A DNA stretch of 64,000 nucleotides. Origin: Anarhynchus alexandrinus (Eukaryota; Chordata; Aves; Charadriiformes; Charadriidae). A program made the translations under genes and the position numbers. This document shows, in pieces, positions 34,621-48,379 of the stretch (position 1 is its first letter; every line of letters starts with the position of its first letter). A model generated the notes under the pieces. It had not been told where the DNA came from. It made no database searches and worked only from the letters and a program-made list of their open reading frames with translations. The DNA is taken from positions 182,898-246,897 of the forward strand of contig VUYV01000496.1 of NCBI GenBank assembly GCA_008711295.1, given 5' to 3'.

Positions 34621-37600
34621 AGATCTCCAGATCTTAACGATAACTTGAAAGACAAATTAAAAGCCAAAAAGGCAACAGCAGTAAGTGGATCTTTAAAAGT
34701 CTTCTATTAGAATGTTCCAAAGTGGCTGAGGAAAATACATCATTGAAAAGGACTTTAGTTGTCTCTTTTACTTGAAAAATACCACCTTCAACACACCTGT
34801 AGCTGGCACTTTTTCTTTTTATCCAGGTTTGCACAGATATTTTTGGTGAAGGCAGAAGAATCCTGGCTCATCACTACTGTTCAGCACCACTCGATGCATC
34901 CAAGATCCAAGAAGTTGTCGAAACAGGTGAAAGCTGTTCTCAATAACACTGAGACAAAACCAATATACCATCCTCAGTCTGTTTATATGGTGTACTTCTG
35001 TCTGCTGTGCTCATTGATTGCACGTGCTCAGTATCTCACAGGATCTGATCAAACTAACAACAGAAGCAGAAACATTGATTATGAGTCCAAGTGCCGACTA
35101 TTTTTTTGCACTGTGCAGCCAGTAATTTACTCTACACACTTCAATTAACCAAGCCAAACAGCCTTTGCCAGATAACCGTGAATATGATTTCTGTCTAATT
35201 GAGCAAGTATCACTTGCAATTCATTCTTGATTATAAATATGAACTGAGGCTCCCAAACCTGTTTTCATACAAATTCATGTGAAAAGCATAGTCTCCAGTG
35301 AGCATTAAATTCTACAGTCCTGATTTGCACCTGTCAATTTACATTTCTTTTAACTTAGGGATAATATTGCCTGGGAGTTTGTTCCCACATCCAAAGTGGA
35401 AGAAGGAGATGCATAAGCAATAATTCGTCTTTGGCGCTCGATGCAATTTTTCTGAAGCAAACACTGCTTTACTTGCTTTACCATACAAAAAGCAAGCAAA
35501 TTCTTTAAAGTAGAAGTAATGTATTTTATTGGACTCACTGTAGAAACTGGACAATAGGTAAGTTTTCAAGCATAAAAACACTTCTCTGACTATGCCTTAA
35601 AAGTTTGTCTGTTTTCTCCAAATCTATCACTAATAACAGAGAAAGGTAAGATCATAGCTCTCTCTAAAAACTTGCCCTTACTTTTACTCTGAGATTTTAT
35701 TTCATGTTCAATATCCTAGTGGACACACAGCAGCAAATCCTCAGCTGCTGCAGAGCAAAGCACCTTTCCCTTCACCTAAGCCTTGCCGGTTTTCACCTGC
35801 AGAGAATCCATTCCTATGCCTTCTTCCTAAATTCTCCTGGTGTAGCAAACTGCTAACAGAACGCAAATATTTCTTTATGTCTCATGGGGTTCTTTGTTCC
35901 ACAGAACAAACAAGGCAGTGAAGCCTATGAGCACACAAATGTAAGGAACAGGCCCTGAAAGCAGAGAACTGCCCCAGACAGTTGCAGGGTGGCTGGTACC
36001 CAGCACTCAGGAGGAAGAACGGCAGACGACGAGATGATCCGAGCTCTGTTTCAGACAGCCCCCGCAAACGGTACTGTTCCTTCAGACCTCATAGCCCACA
36101 GAATAGCACCTCAGCTATAAATCTCAGTAGACCTCTTGAGTAAGGAGGTCACCCCACTACAGTCCATGATTTTTCCAACCTGTGTTGAAAAATAAGTTTA
36201 AACACACTCTTGCCTCAGCAGTAACCAAACTGGTTTCTGAAACAATTTGACCTGCCAGTGTTGCAATGGCTGAAAGAGGTTGTAGCTGGGCTGCAAGAAC
36301 TCTGCTGGCAGCTCTCATCCACTCATCTAAACACTGAAAGACATTTAAATACATTTGTAGGTGTTCTTCAGGGTTTTGTTATTAAAAGGAAAATATGAAA
36401 AGTGTTAATAGGAAGCTTTATGGAAATGTGCTGTTTAGTTATAAACTACTTCATGCTGAAAAGGCACACATATAGGAGTAATTTCCGTTCAGGTAAAGCA
36501 GGAGAGCATTTCTATCCCAAACACACAATATTCATTAACTGCAGTCAAACATAAGCCACAAGCAAGGAAAAAAATTCAACCTTGGAAAATTTGCAAAGTA
36601 TTTCAAAAGAGCAAGAATTCAGCATCTAAAAGGAATTTACTTATTTACACCAGATGTTACAGATGAAATGCAGCCTTGAAAGAAAAGATGGATGCTCTCC
36701 AACTGTTCAAACGTCAATGCTTTTTGAGGTGTGACCAGAGTGTGGGAATCACAAGAAAAACCAACCATCTACTGCACATCTTTTCCTGGACTTCTAGATT
36801 ATGAACTTAAAACCTTAGCTGAATATTTTACATTTAGGAGTGTCCTATAAGTGAAAAGAGCAAGCTGAACCCCAAAACTTAATCAGTGCAACCCATCTTT
36901 ACCATGCTAATAAATATTTCCATTAACATAGAATTATATACGTGGGCAAGGCATGCAATATAAATAAATACGAGACGCCTCAGACCCCCACAGTCTGAGA
37001 CACCCTGTACTTATTGTAGAGTTATTGTAGGCAGGATTCTGCAGTTTCCTTTAGTTTGCCACAAATGCCATTAGTCCAAAGCATTTTAAGATAGAAGATT
37101 AGCCACAGTACAGTAAAATCTCTGCTCAATATGAGCATCTTTCAGCTGATAGCACTGGTGCATAGACCTTTCATCAGAAAGAGCTGTTGTCCGACAATTA
37201 GAGTCACAAAAGAAAAAGGTGGGATGATAATGAAAATGTCTCTTTTCCTGGTTTTATTTTATCTCCTGTAGCTCTCTGGAGAGGAACTTAGTTTTCTGAA
37301 AGGGTAAAATCCTCTCTGTCTTGATTATTGCAGACAATGAATAGATCCACATGTAGCCAGTGTGCTGTGTTCTCCCTTGACAGTTCAAACCAGAAACAAT
37401 TCAGGCATAAACTCCATTTAGTAGCTGCTGAGACTATGCTTTCCTCCCCCGGATTTGTAAGCAAATGCAAACTATACCTTTATTCTCTGCCCTGTAAGCC
37501 ATATGAATTTTGTTAAAGGTGTGGGGCCTCATCCAATTCTGCTGGGCCCCATGGAAGTTTTTTGACTAACTTTGGCATGAATTGGGCAGTAGAAAATGCA

Positions 37601-37650
37601 TTGGACCTTGGGCATAACCATCACTTTTTGAATGTATTGGTTAAGACTAT
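34621..37650. other. Unannotated A+T-rich DNA
   Basis: No gene, array or clear repeat is visible. The 129-codon frame at 34759-35148 has no recognisable domain. Confidence 0.6.
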
Positions 37651-37651
37651 T

Positions 37652-37668
37652 GCACACACACACACACA
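37652..37668. repeat. (CA)n microsatellite
   Basis: A short uninterrupted CA dinucleotide run. Confidence 0.9.
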
Positions 37669-37949
37669 GAGCCCCAAAAGTACACTGGGTACAAAAGAAA
37701 AAAATCCTGAAAGGGTATTTATTGCAAAATTTAGGTTAGCTATATGTTACGTTTACTAAGCTGTTACCCTGGAGGAGTCCAAACATGAAAGCCTGTAAAA
37801 AGATTTAAGGGACTTATCTGTATGGAGAGAAGGCAAAATCACAATAATAAATCAGAAGAAGACAACGAGGTCTTTGTGAAGCCCTCTATCTTTGACTTAA
37901 ATTGTAGTCTGCTGAATGCCAGAAAAAGGGAATATGATTCTTCACTGAA

Positions 37950-38002
37950 GAAAAAAAAAAAAACAAAAAACCAAACCAAAAAACCAAACAACAAACCACC
38001 TG
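37950..38002 (+). repeat. A-rich low-complexity run
   Basis: Thirteen A residues are followed by A-rich CAAA/CCAAA repeats. It could be simple sequence or the decayed tail of a retroposed sequence; nothing recognisable precedes it. Confidence 0.8.
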
Positions 38003-41000
38003 AAAAACAGAAGGTCTTTATTTGCCATTAAAACAAGCACAAGCTGGTGAAACTGAACTGAGTCTTATATTATGACTGTAATTTGTTATACGGTCACTAG
38101 GCTAATATCTGAGCCTCAGCAATCTGCTGACTGCTCATAAAAACATTCTGTTTAGCAACAGTTTTGCTGATACTGTGTAACAGATTTGCTGCATTTTCTC
38201 TTCCTTTCGCTTTATTGCAAAGGATATTTATAGAGAAATAGAAAGCTTGCTTCTGAGGAGTTCGTCTGTTCCTTCCGGCGTTTCCGCCCCTGTTATCACA
38301 AACAGATGATCAAGACCTGACATGGAGCATCAGCTGAGAGAGCTGACAAACCCTGCTGAAGCAAAAGGCCTTACTGATGATTCAGAACAAAATATTCTCT
38401 CAGGAGGACGCACAGACCAAGGCTTCTGGACACTGGCCTACGTTTGCCATAGATTTGCTTAGTAATCCGTCCCCTCAGCCTCTGTATAAATGTTTGCGTG
38501 TACTCACATATTATCTAGTCCATATGTGCCCCGCATATGATTATTTCTTATTATTATTACCACTAATAATAAAAAGAACAAGGAACTTGTTTGGCTTATT
38601 GCCGTTGTCATTAATCCTGCCACAGTGTGGGGGAAAAGGCTGCTCAGGTCTAGTTCAAATTAGTTGTCGTGGATCTTCCCATGTCTATTGCACGGAGCAC
38701 TCACCCCACCACTCATCTTCCACTGGGACACTTTCAACAGCCACATCTGTATTCTTTTGATTTTGCCTGCTACTGCTAAACATAGGTCTGGCAATAAAAT
38801 GCATTCTACCTGATTACAAATACCTGCCAGTAACAATCTCCATAGGATTTCTCACCATCTTCTTCCTACTGGCTGCCTGTTGTAGGGGTGGGAGTTGTAG
38901 GTTCTTAAATGATCATTACATTGCCATAAATTGTCATCGTACAGAGAAGTTCATCCAGTTTTAAAATCTGCTGAAAGTACTATCAAAGTAGCTGGACACT
39001 TGCTAAACTAATTCAGATACATATTTTAAAACAAAAAAACCCCACCAAACTGCCTGACTTTGATTGTCACTGGGAAACTGAATTAAGGCAAAAGAATGAA
39101 GGCACCCTCAACCCGAAGTAACAGCATGCTCAGTAGAAATTCTGCTATTACACTAATTTCAATTGCAATTGCAAAATTGTCTCATGACATAGGTCCTTGG
39201 AAGAGTTTTTGTTATAAAAAAACCTTAATCCAGGTTCTCAGATAGCAGGGACTGTTGCACAGAACATCCCAGAACAGTTAGATGAAGGGGTAACAGCTGG
39301 GTTACTGATGAAGAAAGCACCTCATTTTACAAACTTGCCGAAATCAAAAGCTCCCACTGATGTCTCATTTTCTAAAGACTGTAGTGATTCATCATGGATA
39401 TTTGACCCATGGTTTTTGCCGTTTTAAGTTAAAAAAACGCTGCAGTCACTGTGTTAGGAGAAGAGCCTGGTTGCTTAAAGCTTGAAGGAAGGGATTAAGC
39501 TCTCCGTGGAGCTCCAGAAAGACAGAATCCCACTGGGGGAAAGCACTATTGAAAACAAGGAAAGCAGACTGGCAAAAGCCAAACTGAATGTGGTTACTTT
39601 ATAACTATGCTCGGCAAAGATTGGTGGCTTTTTCTGTTAAAATCAGCTACATTTTACCAATGAGAGAGCTGTGAAGTTAATAAGACAGTCACTGGAAACC
39701 CAAACACACCGAATGCCGAAAGGGTAGGTGCCAACTTGATCAATGGTGCGAGAAAGAATCTTTCTTGAGCAAAGGACATTCCTCAGACCTCATTTTTTTT
39801 CTTTTGCAAAGGGAAAAAAAAACACAACTGTTTAGGAAACATCCTTTCTGTGACAGTCTCTGCAGATCCCATTTGTTATTCCACCTCATCCAAAGGAGCT
39901 GAAACCCACTAAGGACCACTGCAGGCTGAGGGCCAGCCCAGCCCCGCAGCAGCCCCAGCTGGCTGTAATGGCTAGAAAAGAGCCATGCAAGAAAGAGCAT
40001 CACTTCCTACCTAGCTACAGTTCAACAATAACTCACAGGGGCCTTCATCCCCCAGTGGAGAACAATGACTCCTTCTGTCCAAAGGGAGCTACAGAGGCTC
40101 CAGAAAGCAGCATCCCTTCTTACCGATCAAAATCCTCCAGGGCAGCCAACAGACTCCAAGTGGGTCTGATTCAGGGGCTGCCCTCAGAGGAGGCCAGCAC
40201 ACTCTAGTTGAGGGGAAGGGGATAGTGCACAGGTTATTCAGGCTTTCCAAACTGCACTGTAGCTTTTCTGCTTTCTTCCTCCTTCAGTAAAAATCTGTTT
40301 TGTTATGGTCTTTTATTTAACACAGCGCTGGCACAGGGGGAAATGCTGCTCCAGGGAAGCCTAGGCTGTCTGATTTTATAGCAAAGGCTTTGGGATGAAG
40401 TGAGTGAGCCATTGTAGTTTATGTTTTTTAATTAAACTAGCTGGAAAAGCAGAGCTCTGCTGCTGACCCTGATGCTCAGTGCCTGGGAGAGGGTTATGGC
40501 TTGTTTTTGTCTTTGCATTTTAACAGTTTTCAACAATTGCCTCTGCTACATCTCTCAGTAAAGCTGATGGAAGTTCACACAACTAAAACAGAAAACAACA
40601 TAGTGCTTAGCGTCTCATTCCTTCCTCCTGCTATATTTGTGGGAAAATAACGGAAATCTAGCATGAGATCTGAAGTTACAGAAATGTGTTGTGGACGCCT
40701 GACTGCCAGGATTCAAACAAGGCCACGACCCTGCGAGAGACCAACAGAAGCCTATTCTGAGAAGTGAGGGATATTGTGATAGAGCTCTGACACATCTTAT
40801 GACAAATTTCAGAGGCACCAGAGAATCTGACTCAATTCTCACCACAACTGTCGTGCTTGGATGGGATCCAGCAAAACAGATTAGCACTTGAAAACTAGTT
40901 GCTAGAGGTGTAGGAGGGCAGCAGATTACGGTTGCCACCACAGAAGAAACTTCATCTTTGGAAAAGAATTTGTAACTTTATAACTATCCAAAAATTACAT

Positions 41001-42700
41001 TTGCATAGTGCCCCAAGTGTAACAGTTCTGCATACTGGACCTGCCATATAAAAAATGTGCAACTGCATTGCTAGCACTGTGTCATGAATGCATCACTACA
41101 GCATAGAATTAAGCAACACCAGCAGCAACTGACGGGTATACCAAACAGCCAGTCACTGGGTTACACTGTCTTCTTCCATCATCTTAAGACATGATCTGCT
41201 CTCAAAAGGTCTAATAGTTCAGATCTCCAAGGAAAACATAACAGAAAGTGTGGGTGACTTAATAAGCGTGACTTTTCCTTTTGAGTAATGGTCTGGTTCA
41301 GTGGTTCTTTCAAAAAGAAGAATCTTTCCACTGATGTCAACAGAAGTTGACCTTTGCTCCCTAAGGCAGAGGTGGTGAAGTTTCTTGGTCTCTGTGGCTA
41401 TATTGTTTTTAAGAAACTGTTCAATTTCCTTGCTGGTAACTCCAGGCCAATACACTGTCACTGACATTAACAGTTTGCCATGGCTGGTGAGAAGGGGACC
41501 AGGTCACACTGCAGGTTCAACGTATCTTTGAAGGTCCTTGCAAATTTTGTAAAGAAGCTTATTGCTGTTTGGTGATGCAGGCACAGTCAAGGACAAGAAG
41601 TCTAACGCTTCACAGCAATTCAAGGAAAGGAAGTCATGGAAAGAAACTACTGCTCTAGAAAAGATTAGAAGAAAGTAAAGGGAAGTGGTTGTAGATGATA
41701 GTAAAGAATTGCTTGATGAGGCCTATTTAAGCAAAGATGCAACCAACTGACCTGTCCTTCACTAACACCAACAAGATGCTTTCACATAAACCTGGTGATC
41801 AAAGGCTACAGCTACGCAAGCAAATAGAGCAGAATTGCATTTTCTGGGTCAGATTTTATACCATGGTTTGCATCCCGCTCCCACTCCCCATCTGCCTCTT
41901 TTTTCTCCCACAAAAAAGTATCCCTGTCCAATCTGCTTATTAGGAATAATCCTGGGCCATGGTGTGCCTGAACCATATCAAAGCACTACCCGGACACGCG
42001 CTAGTTGCTATTGACCAAATCCATGCTTGGGAGCATGCTAGTAATTAAATGATCAAAGGACACTGCTCCAACCTGTGCCCCAGCCCACCCCTCACCTGCT
42101 GATAGAGACATAAGCAGAAAAAATGGGACAAAAGCCTACTGAAGACCAGCTCTAGTGCTCCTCACTTCTCATCATTAGGTGTTAAATTATACTGCTGTCT
42201 GCTCTTCAGGAGGCTTCAGTTCATTCATTCAGAAGCTGTGTTAATGGAAGGAGGTTATTAAACAAAAATGGTGTGTTCACACCTCAAAAATTTCAATAAT
42301 AAATAAAATAGTACTCAGCACATACCCAATAAAGAAAAAACATGTCAAAAAGGTGCACTTGGCCAAAAAACCCTTTGGGGACATAGATTAAGCTTGAGCT
42401 CCCACTTCTAAGAGATTGTGCAGCCAGGAACAGTGCAGTTACATCCACAAGTCTAAACTCGCTGACCAGCATCTTTAAGCAGCTGTTTGAGATATTTGAG
42501 GAAAAAACACAGAAAGCGTACTTCTAGAAATTATATACATTATCTTACAACAATAACTTCTCTTTTGAATTTTAAGCTTTTAGTATTTCTGTGGGAATAA
42601 AAAGGAAAGACAAGCACTGTGAAGACAAAACAGCACTGGAGTTTCCATTTCCATGGCACTTCATAAATGCTGCCATTCCATATGGTGACTTTTTGTGAAC
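38003..42700. other. Unannotated DNA
   Basis: A 12-bp perfect palindrome CAATTGCAATTG lies near 39160. A 127-codon frame (38377-38760) and an 82-codon minus frame (41219-41467) are unrecognised. No RNA gene or clear repeat is visible. Confidence 0.6.
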
Positions 42701-42737
42701 TGCTTTGAAAGGAAAGGAAAGGAAAGCTTTCAAAGCA
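42701..42737. repeat. (GGAAA)n array inside a perfect 11-bp inverted repeat
   Basis: TGCTTTGAAAG (42701-42711) and CTTTCAAAGCA (42727-42737) are exact reverse complements. The 15-base spacer is purine-only GAAAG repeats. On the minus strand the loop is pyrimidine-only. Confidence 0.9.
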
Positions 42738-45612
42738 AATGTAGTGGCCATGTTCCAAGCAGAGGAAGCAAGGAGTTTTCAAGGTATATTTGAGATTTAC
42801 AGCTCTACACTAAACTTTGGCACAACTCACAGCTGCTTTTTTAATGGAACAATCAGTTTGGAGGTTCTTTGGTTATGGTTTGATTTTTCCTTCATGTGAT
42901 TCTAGAGCTCCCTCCTGACACAGTAATTTTACCTTTCTATTCCTTTGGAAACAGCTCTGAAAAGCATATGATTGTTATAGAAAACGACAGACCCTGAACT
43001 TGACAATGTTGAGAAAAGGATTAAAGACCAGCGTCAAGATCAAGGAAATTTTCAGGACAGAAGAAGTCTCTGCTACTGTGCCTGATTTACCATGACCTGC
43101 TGCTTCCACACTGTTTGGATGTTTGCATTTGTTCAGCTGTGTTTGATCTCTTATCGCAGCTGGCTATCAGCCTGCTGCAGCTGCTCCTTCTTGACCTTTC
43201 GCTCAGCATATTTTCCTCCCAAAACCTGAGAATGCTAGGATGCACAGGGCTTCCTTGGGGATGACAAATGACATTGGCAAGGCCTTCAATACCTGCAAGG
43301 AAGCTCGTTCCTAAAGCACTATACATTAGGAGGAACACAGTTACGTACAGCCGAGCAACAGGAGTGCGGAGGAAAAGAAGAAAGTTCTACTGTTTCTTAC
43401 AACAAATTGGTGAAACAGAGGAATTATGTGAGATGAAATATGTATATATTAATACCTTAAAATATACATCTATATTAGAACTGTGTTTACGGCTATACGG
43501 TGGAAGAAGAGAGGCACAGCTATCAGGCCATCTTATATTAAACTTACCTACAGTCAATGGACCTCCAACACTCGGATGCAATAACAAAAAAAAAATTTTG
43601 GAAGAGGATCCTGTAGTAACACTAGGGGTATGAGGATCAATTCTCTCTTCTGGAAACAAATGATGCTTTCCCAATCCCAGTTTTCTACTGTCTGTCTCAG
43701 AGATTGCTACACAACGCTCAAAGCAGCAGAAATAAAGCAGACCAAATATGCAGTTCTCTAGATTTCATCTACTGGTGGGACTGTAAGGGGTCACTTGTGT
43801 CATTGAGGTGTTGCCTGTAGAGCAGAGGAGGAAATGACAGAGGTCACCAGGAGCAGACAAAGAAGACCCCCATTTCTGACAGAGCTACAACAATTCTTTT
43901 CCTCAGGCTCCTCCTGAGCCACACTGCCAGTCCTGTGGGTGAGAATACATCACCCCTCTCACTGTATCGCTCGTCTCTGCCGGAGGGAGCAGAAATTGAG
44001 GAAAGAAGTTGTAGCTCAATGCCTTATGGCTTGTTTTCTTTTTTTCTAAATGAGTTTAAATGTACAATTTAGGCTCTTAGTCCCTGCCTATGTAAAGCAA
44101 ATAATTTGCATATAGCTGGAGTCAGGCTAGGCAGTCCCTTTAGCAAAAGGATCTGCAAATTTGAATCTTCCCTGGCATTTCCAAGTGTGTCAGGGAATAG
44201 GAAAGCCCTGAGCTCAGCATGTTTGCAGCTCTGAACTAACAAGTACAAAGTAAGTTCAAGTTAGACCACTTCAGCCCATGACCTGAATTCCCAGGTGTGT
44301 GCATTTGTTGGGGTGGGAGCAGGCAAGGAGTAAGCATCTCTCCGCCCCAGCATGGAAGAGCAGCTCAAAGGACAGCAGAGGTGCCAGCCATTGACTCTCA
44401 GAACTCTGAGGATCCCCTTGTTTATGTTTTCAGTTAATAAGCCTGGCTTCCTTGTTCAGGATTTTTTCCAGGGCTGTACTTGGTGTTGAAGAAGAATTTT
44501 CTCCAGAGACATGCTGGGAAAGCCCTGTACTTCCTCTGTGGCACAGCTCACCCTTCAGGGCCATCTGAGCAGCCTCTGTGTAATGACCTCCCCGTCCAAC
44601 TGCAGGGATGTGGGGACTGGTGGCACTGATCTCAGCCAAACTTCCTAAAGCCTGTGCTTCACCAGACTTCCTCTGGGGTGAGACTTAATGTCCCACAAAT
44701 CAGTTGTTCAGGTTGCAGCTTTCTCCTCTATAAAACTGAGGGGCAAACAGCAACTGTCTGGAGAAACTCCAGAAGTAGCTACTAGGAAACAACAAGGTAC
44801 AAGGATGACACTGACACAGGACTTATGGGAATTCAATGTTTCCCAACAGATTATTAATTAACAGCAGCCTGACAGGATGGAGGAGAAAGGAGTTTGGACT
44901 GTAATACTACTGGGAACATCTCCTTTTCCTTCTCCTGTTGCTGGCTGTCTCTTCCCTTTTTGCCTGCCAAGAAGGCTCTTCTCTCACTGATGACTGCAGG
45001 GTAGCTCACAGCTGATGCCTTCTGAAGTGTGCGTTTTTACTCATGAAGCTCAGATCATCTCTGCTCTTTTCATTATACCTGGAATGAAATTATACCTGGA
45101 ATTCCCTGCTAAGGGGTAATACCCCCTCAATGACACAATACAAACAAGGCACCATCATGATTTCTCTGTTGGGGAGGTGGAGTAGTAATCTGCTCTGAAA
45201 ACAGCGCAGCCACTCATGTGAGCCTTACCAATAACTGAAATCAAAAATCAAGTCAGTCTGCTGGGGGTGATGCAATATTTCTCATTTTGTCCCCATAGGG
45301 GAATTAAAGTGAATCCTATATAGCCCTGCCTGTTCCTGGGCTCCTTGGCTTGGAAGGCTCCTAAGGCAACTTGGTGGCCGGTCTAGCCGCAAGGCAGCCA
45401 CTCATACACCACACCAAGAATTTTGGCACAAACACCAAAGAACACACTTGCGTGCACACAGCTGTATTTTGTAACAGAGTCTCTGTTAGTCAGTGAACAA
45501 ATGTTAAATGTTAAACAATCCCTCAAATTTAAAAGCTGAAATTTCTATGGCTAGTGGCAGCCTCTTCCACCAGAATAACCACGTCTTGAAGAGCTCCTGT
45601 TAACTTATCCAG
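42738..45612. other. Unannotated DNA
   Basis: The sequence is G+C-richer from about 43780. A 14-bp near-tandem duplication (ATTATACCTGGAAT at 45072-45085 and 45089-45102, period 17) is present. The short ORFs on both strands, including 43268-43633, are unrecognised. Confidence 0.6.
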
Positions 45613-46092
45613 ATGGCACAAGATCACTCACTCAAGGAACAAGCTGTAGATCCCAATCACGACCTCATCAGGAAACCCAAGAGCAGACCCACTACACACC
45701 CGTGGGGCCAGGATGGTGCTGTATTGGGCTCAGCCCAAACCCCGCTGCCACCAGGCCAGTCTGTAGCCATGGGGCCATCCGTGGTCAGGTCAGGAAATCC
45801 CATCAGCAGGTCAGGGCCAGCCAAGGACGTAGGGGGACATGGACGTGTCTGTGGGGCAGCTCGGAGGAGGATGAGGGTGACAGTCCCAGCAGAAAGGCAG
45901 CTCTCTGAGGAAGGAGGGGGAGCTGCTGAGGCATCCTCAGCTCTCATCAACCCCCAGCTCTTTAATGTTGCCCACACAAGGCCTTCACAGCTTTTGGGGA
46001 CAATTCTGAATGTTCTCTGTTTGGCTGCATTTTTCACTGTTTTACATGCTAGGTATACTCCATATGTTTTGAAAAACTATCCCAGCATCTAG
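45613..46092 (+). other. G+C-rich 159-codon ORF, not recognised
   Basis: The frame starts with ATG and has a Pro/Gly/Arg/Ser-rich middle. A hydrophobic patch lies near its C-terminus (about residues 129-144). A 126-codon antisense frame overlaps it (45657-46037), as often happens in G+C-rich DNA by chance. No domain, splice context or promoter supports translation. It might be an unclassified repeat fragment or part of a noncoding transcript. Confidence 0.15.
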
Positions 46093-48379
46093 CTCAGGTT
46101 ACCAGACAGGAAGAATAGAGGATGCTCAGCTGTGAACTCACAGTAAAGGTATGCCCCTTTGTTTCAGCTCATAGGTGGGGACACAGACACTGCCATATAC
46201 ATGTGCACGGGATGCTTCTGCAGAAAACTGAAACGCAAACATCACAGTTTGTACCTTTTCTTGAATCCACTTTTCCAAGCACAGCCAGCTACCACACTAG
46301 GAGAAGCCAATTACTTAATTTTATAAAAATTTAATGGGTAGCAGAGGAGCAAGTGACCAGTGAATCCAAGCAGCAACCTACACATATTTCATTTCTATTG
46401 ACTCAATCATCGGTATCCTGTTCTTGCTGTTTAAGCATTCCTCTAAATATTTGGTGGCTAATGAACTTGTGCCTCTTTGGTGACCTCAAAGCATTGATGA
46501 CTGGGAGACTGGAAATCACTGTCATTTTGCATTTCTCATATAGTTTCCACAATTTGCTGAAGATTACTCAAAATATACACCGAGAGAAGTGGGCCAAGTT
46601 TTGGGGGGAAGAAGTAGGAGGGTTGGGTTACAAGGGTTTATTTCTGAGCATTCTGACTGTAATTCAGCAAGACAGATAAGCACATTGCAACAGAGGAATA
46701 TGAGGCTACATATACTCTCAGAATTAGATGCAGCCATAAAGAGCTTCCAAAACTAGAACACGTAGCACTATAACTCCACTAAACAATGAAATGCAGGAAG
46801 TGAAAATGCATTTTATAGTTCAGTTTTTTTCCTGTCAGCATCCCAGGAGCAAAAGGAAAGAATAGAGTGTGGGAAAGATGAAGTGCTAAAAGCCTCTTTA
46901 GAAAAGGCTGTTTTGTCCTTAAAGAAAAAATGTATATCTTAAAAAAAAAAACAAACCTTCATCACTCCAGCATTTCACAGTAGACATTTCTTGATCATTT
47001 ACCTTAAATGTAATGTTCTGAAAAGCACAAAGGTTTGTATGGCTGGGAGACTGGGAGAAAAAGGCATTTATATGGTCATACAAAAAATCTGCAGTTTATT
47101 GTATATCTTGGGACCACAACCTTGGCAATATCCCATCCCAAGCTTTTTAAGTTCTCTTACTGATTTGATGGAAGTACAGTGCATGGAATAATGACAGATA
47201 TGGTTTATAAAAGTTGATATGTTTTCGCAAGCTGGACACAGGCCTTAGACATGTAGGAGAAACATTTCAGAGTAAAGAAAACAGCTGGAAAGATGCTGTT
47301 CTGAAATTAGTCACTTTTTGTAACATTTGTTGTTATACAGGAGCTCTAGTTTAATAGGACTACTAAAAAAATATCTCCATCTTAGAAACAACAAAGGCTT
47401 TTCTTTTTCTTTAATCACTTATTTAAAGATATCCGACCTGCTATGCAAAGTTAAATTTTCAGACTAGTAAATCACAGGGAGGGTTTTTCTAAAGAATTTC
47501 TACAGGAAATTCAAAGAAAAACCTTGTGCCTCTAAGAACATTATGAGTTTCCTGGCATTTGCTTGGCTGGTGCCAACAGGCAAGCTTAAGAATGCTGCTA
47601 TTTCAAGAGAATTGGATAGAGAGCAACTAATTTCTCCAAGGCAATAAATCCTGTCCAACATAACAGATAAGAGGCAGGTCTTTTGCTTGACATACAGACC
47701 TAAATGTTCTCGTCCAAGTGGTGGGCTGGAAATCTCAAGCTATCAGTTTTCTCCGGTCCAAGAGCCCATAGAATTCCAAGAAATCTCACTGGAGCTCGCC
47801 TCAGAAACAGAATCCCAAGGCAGAACAGAGAGGATAATTAGGAATTTCCTTTGCCAACACATACAACATCTCTTTATTCTGTAGCTAACATAGCCTCCTT
47901 TCCTATTGGCAGTATGTACAGAGAGTAAGACAATATGAAGGATTACAGATAAGCTTTTTTTTCTGTGTCTTAAATTAAACAATGCTTGACATACTTCCTT
48001 TTCTGGAGCGACAAATACGAGCTAGTGGTAATGACCATGGTTGAGCTCTGTTGAACACCCAGCCCCCTTATGTTTCTTACTTTTTTTTTAAAAGGTACTG
48101 AAAGCACAAGAGAATAACATCACAAAAATTCTCATAAGTGAGCTGGAAACAAATTCAAACTTTCCTCTTATGAAGGTAACCAACATCCTGCCTTCTTTAA
48201 TTTGCCAACTCTTAACCATTTCCCCCCTTATTTCTTCTTCAAATGTCCTACTGTAATTTAGATTTTATGTAGACCATTAACTGGCTGGCAGAGATTCTGC
48301 TCTTTCTTACAAGAAGATGCCTAACAAGGTTACAAAAAAAAACTTCCTTGAACATTGGTTTGAGTCTTTAATTTTGTTT
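46093..48379. other. Unannotated A+T-rich DNA
   Basis: There are A and T runs near 46940-46950 and 48082-48092. No gene or clear repeat is visible. Confidence 0.6.

Noticed and set aside
39159..39172. 12-bp palindrome CAATTGCAATTG
   Set aside because: Short palindromes of A+T-rich composition are expected by chance in 64 kb.
41219..41467. 82-codon minus ORF with protein-like composition
   Set aside because: No recognisable domain, no splice context and a stop just upstream; length is within chance expectation.
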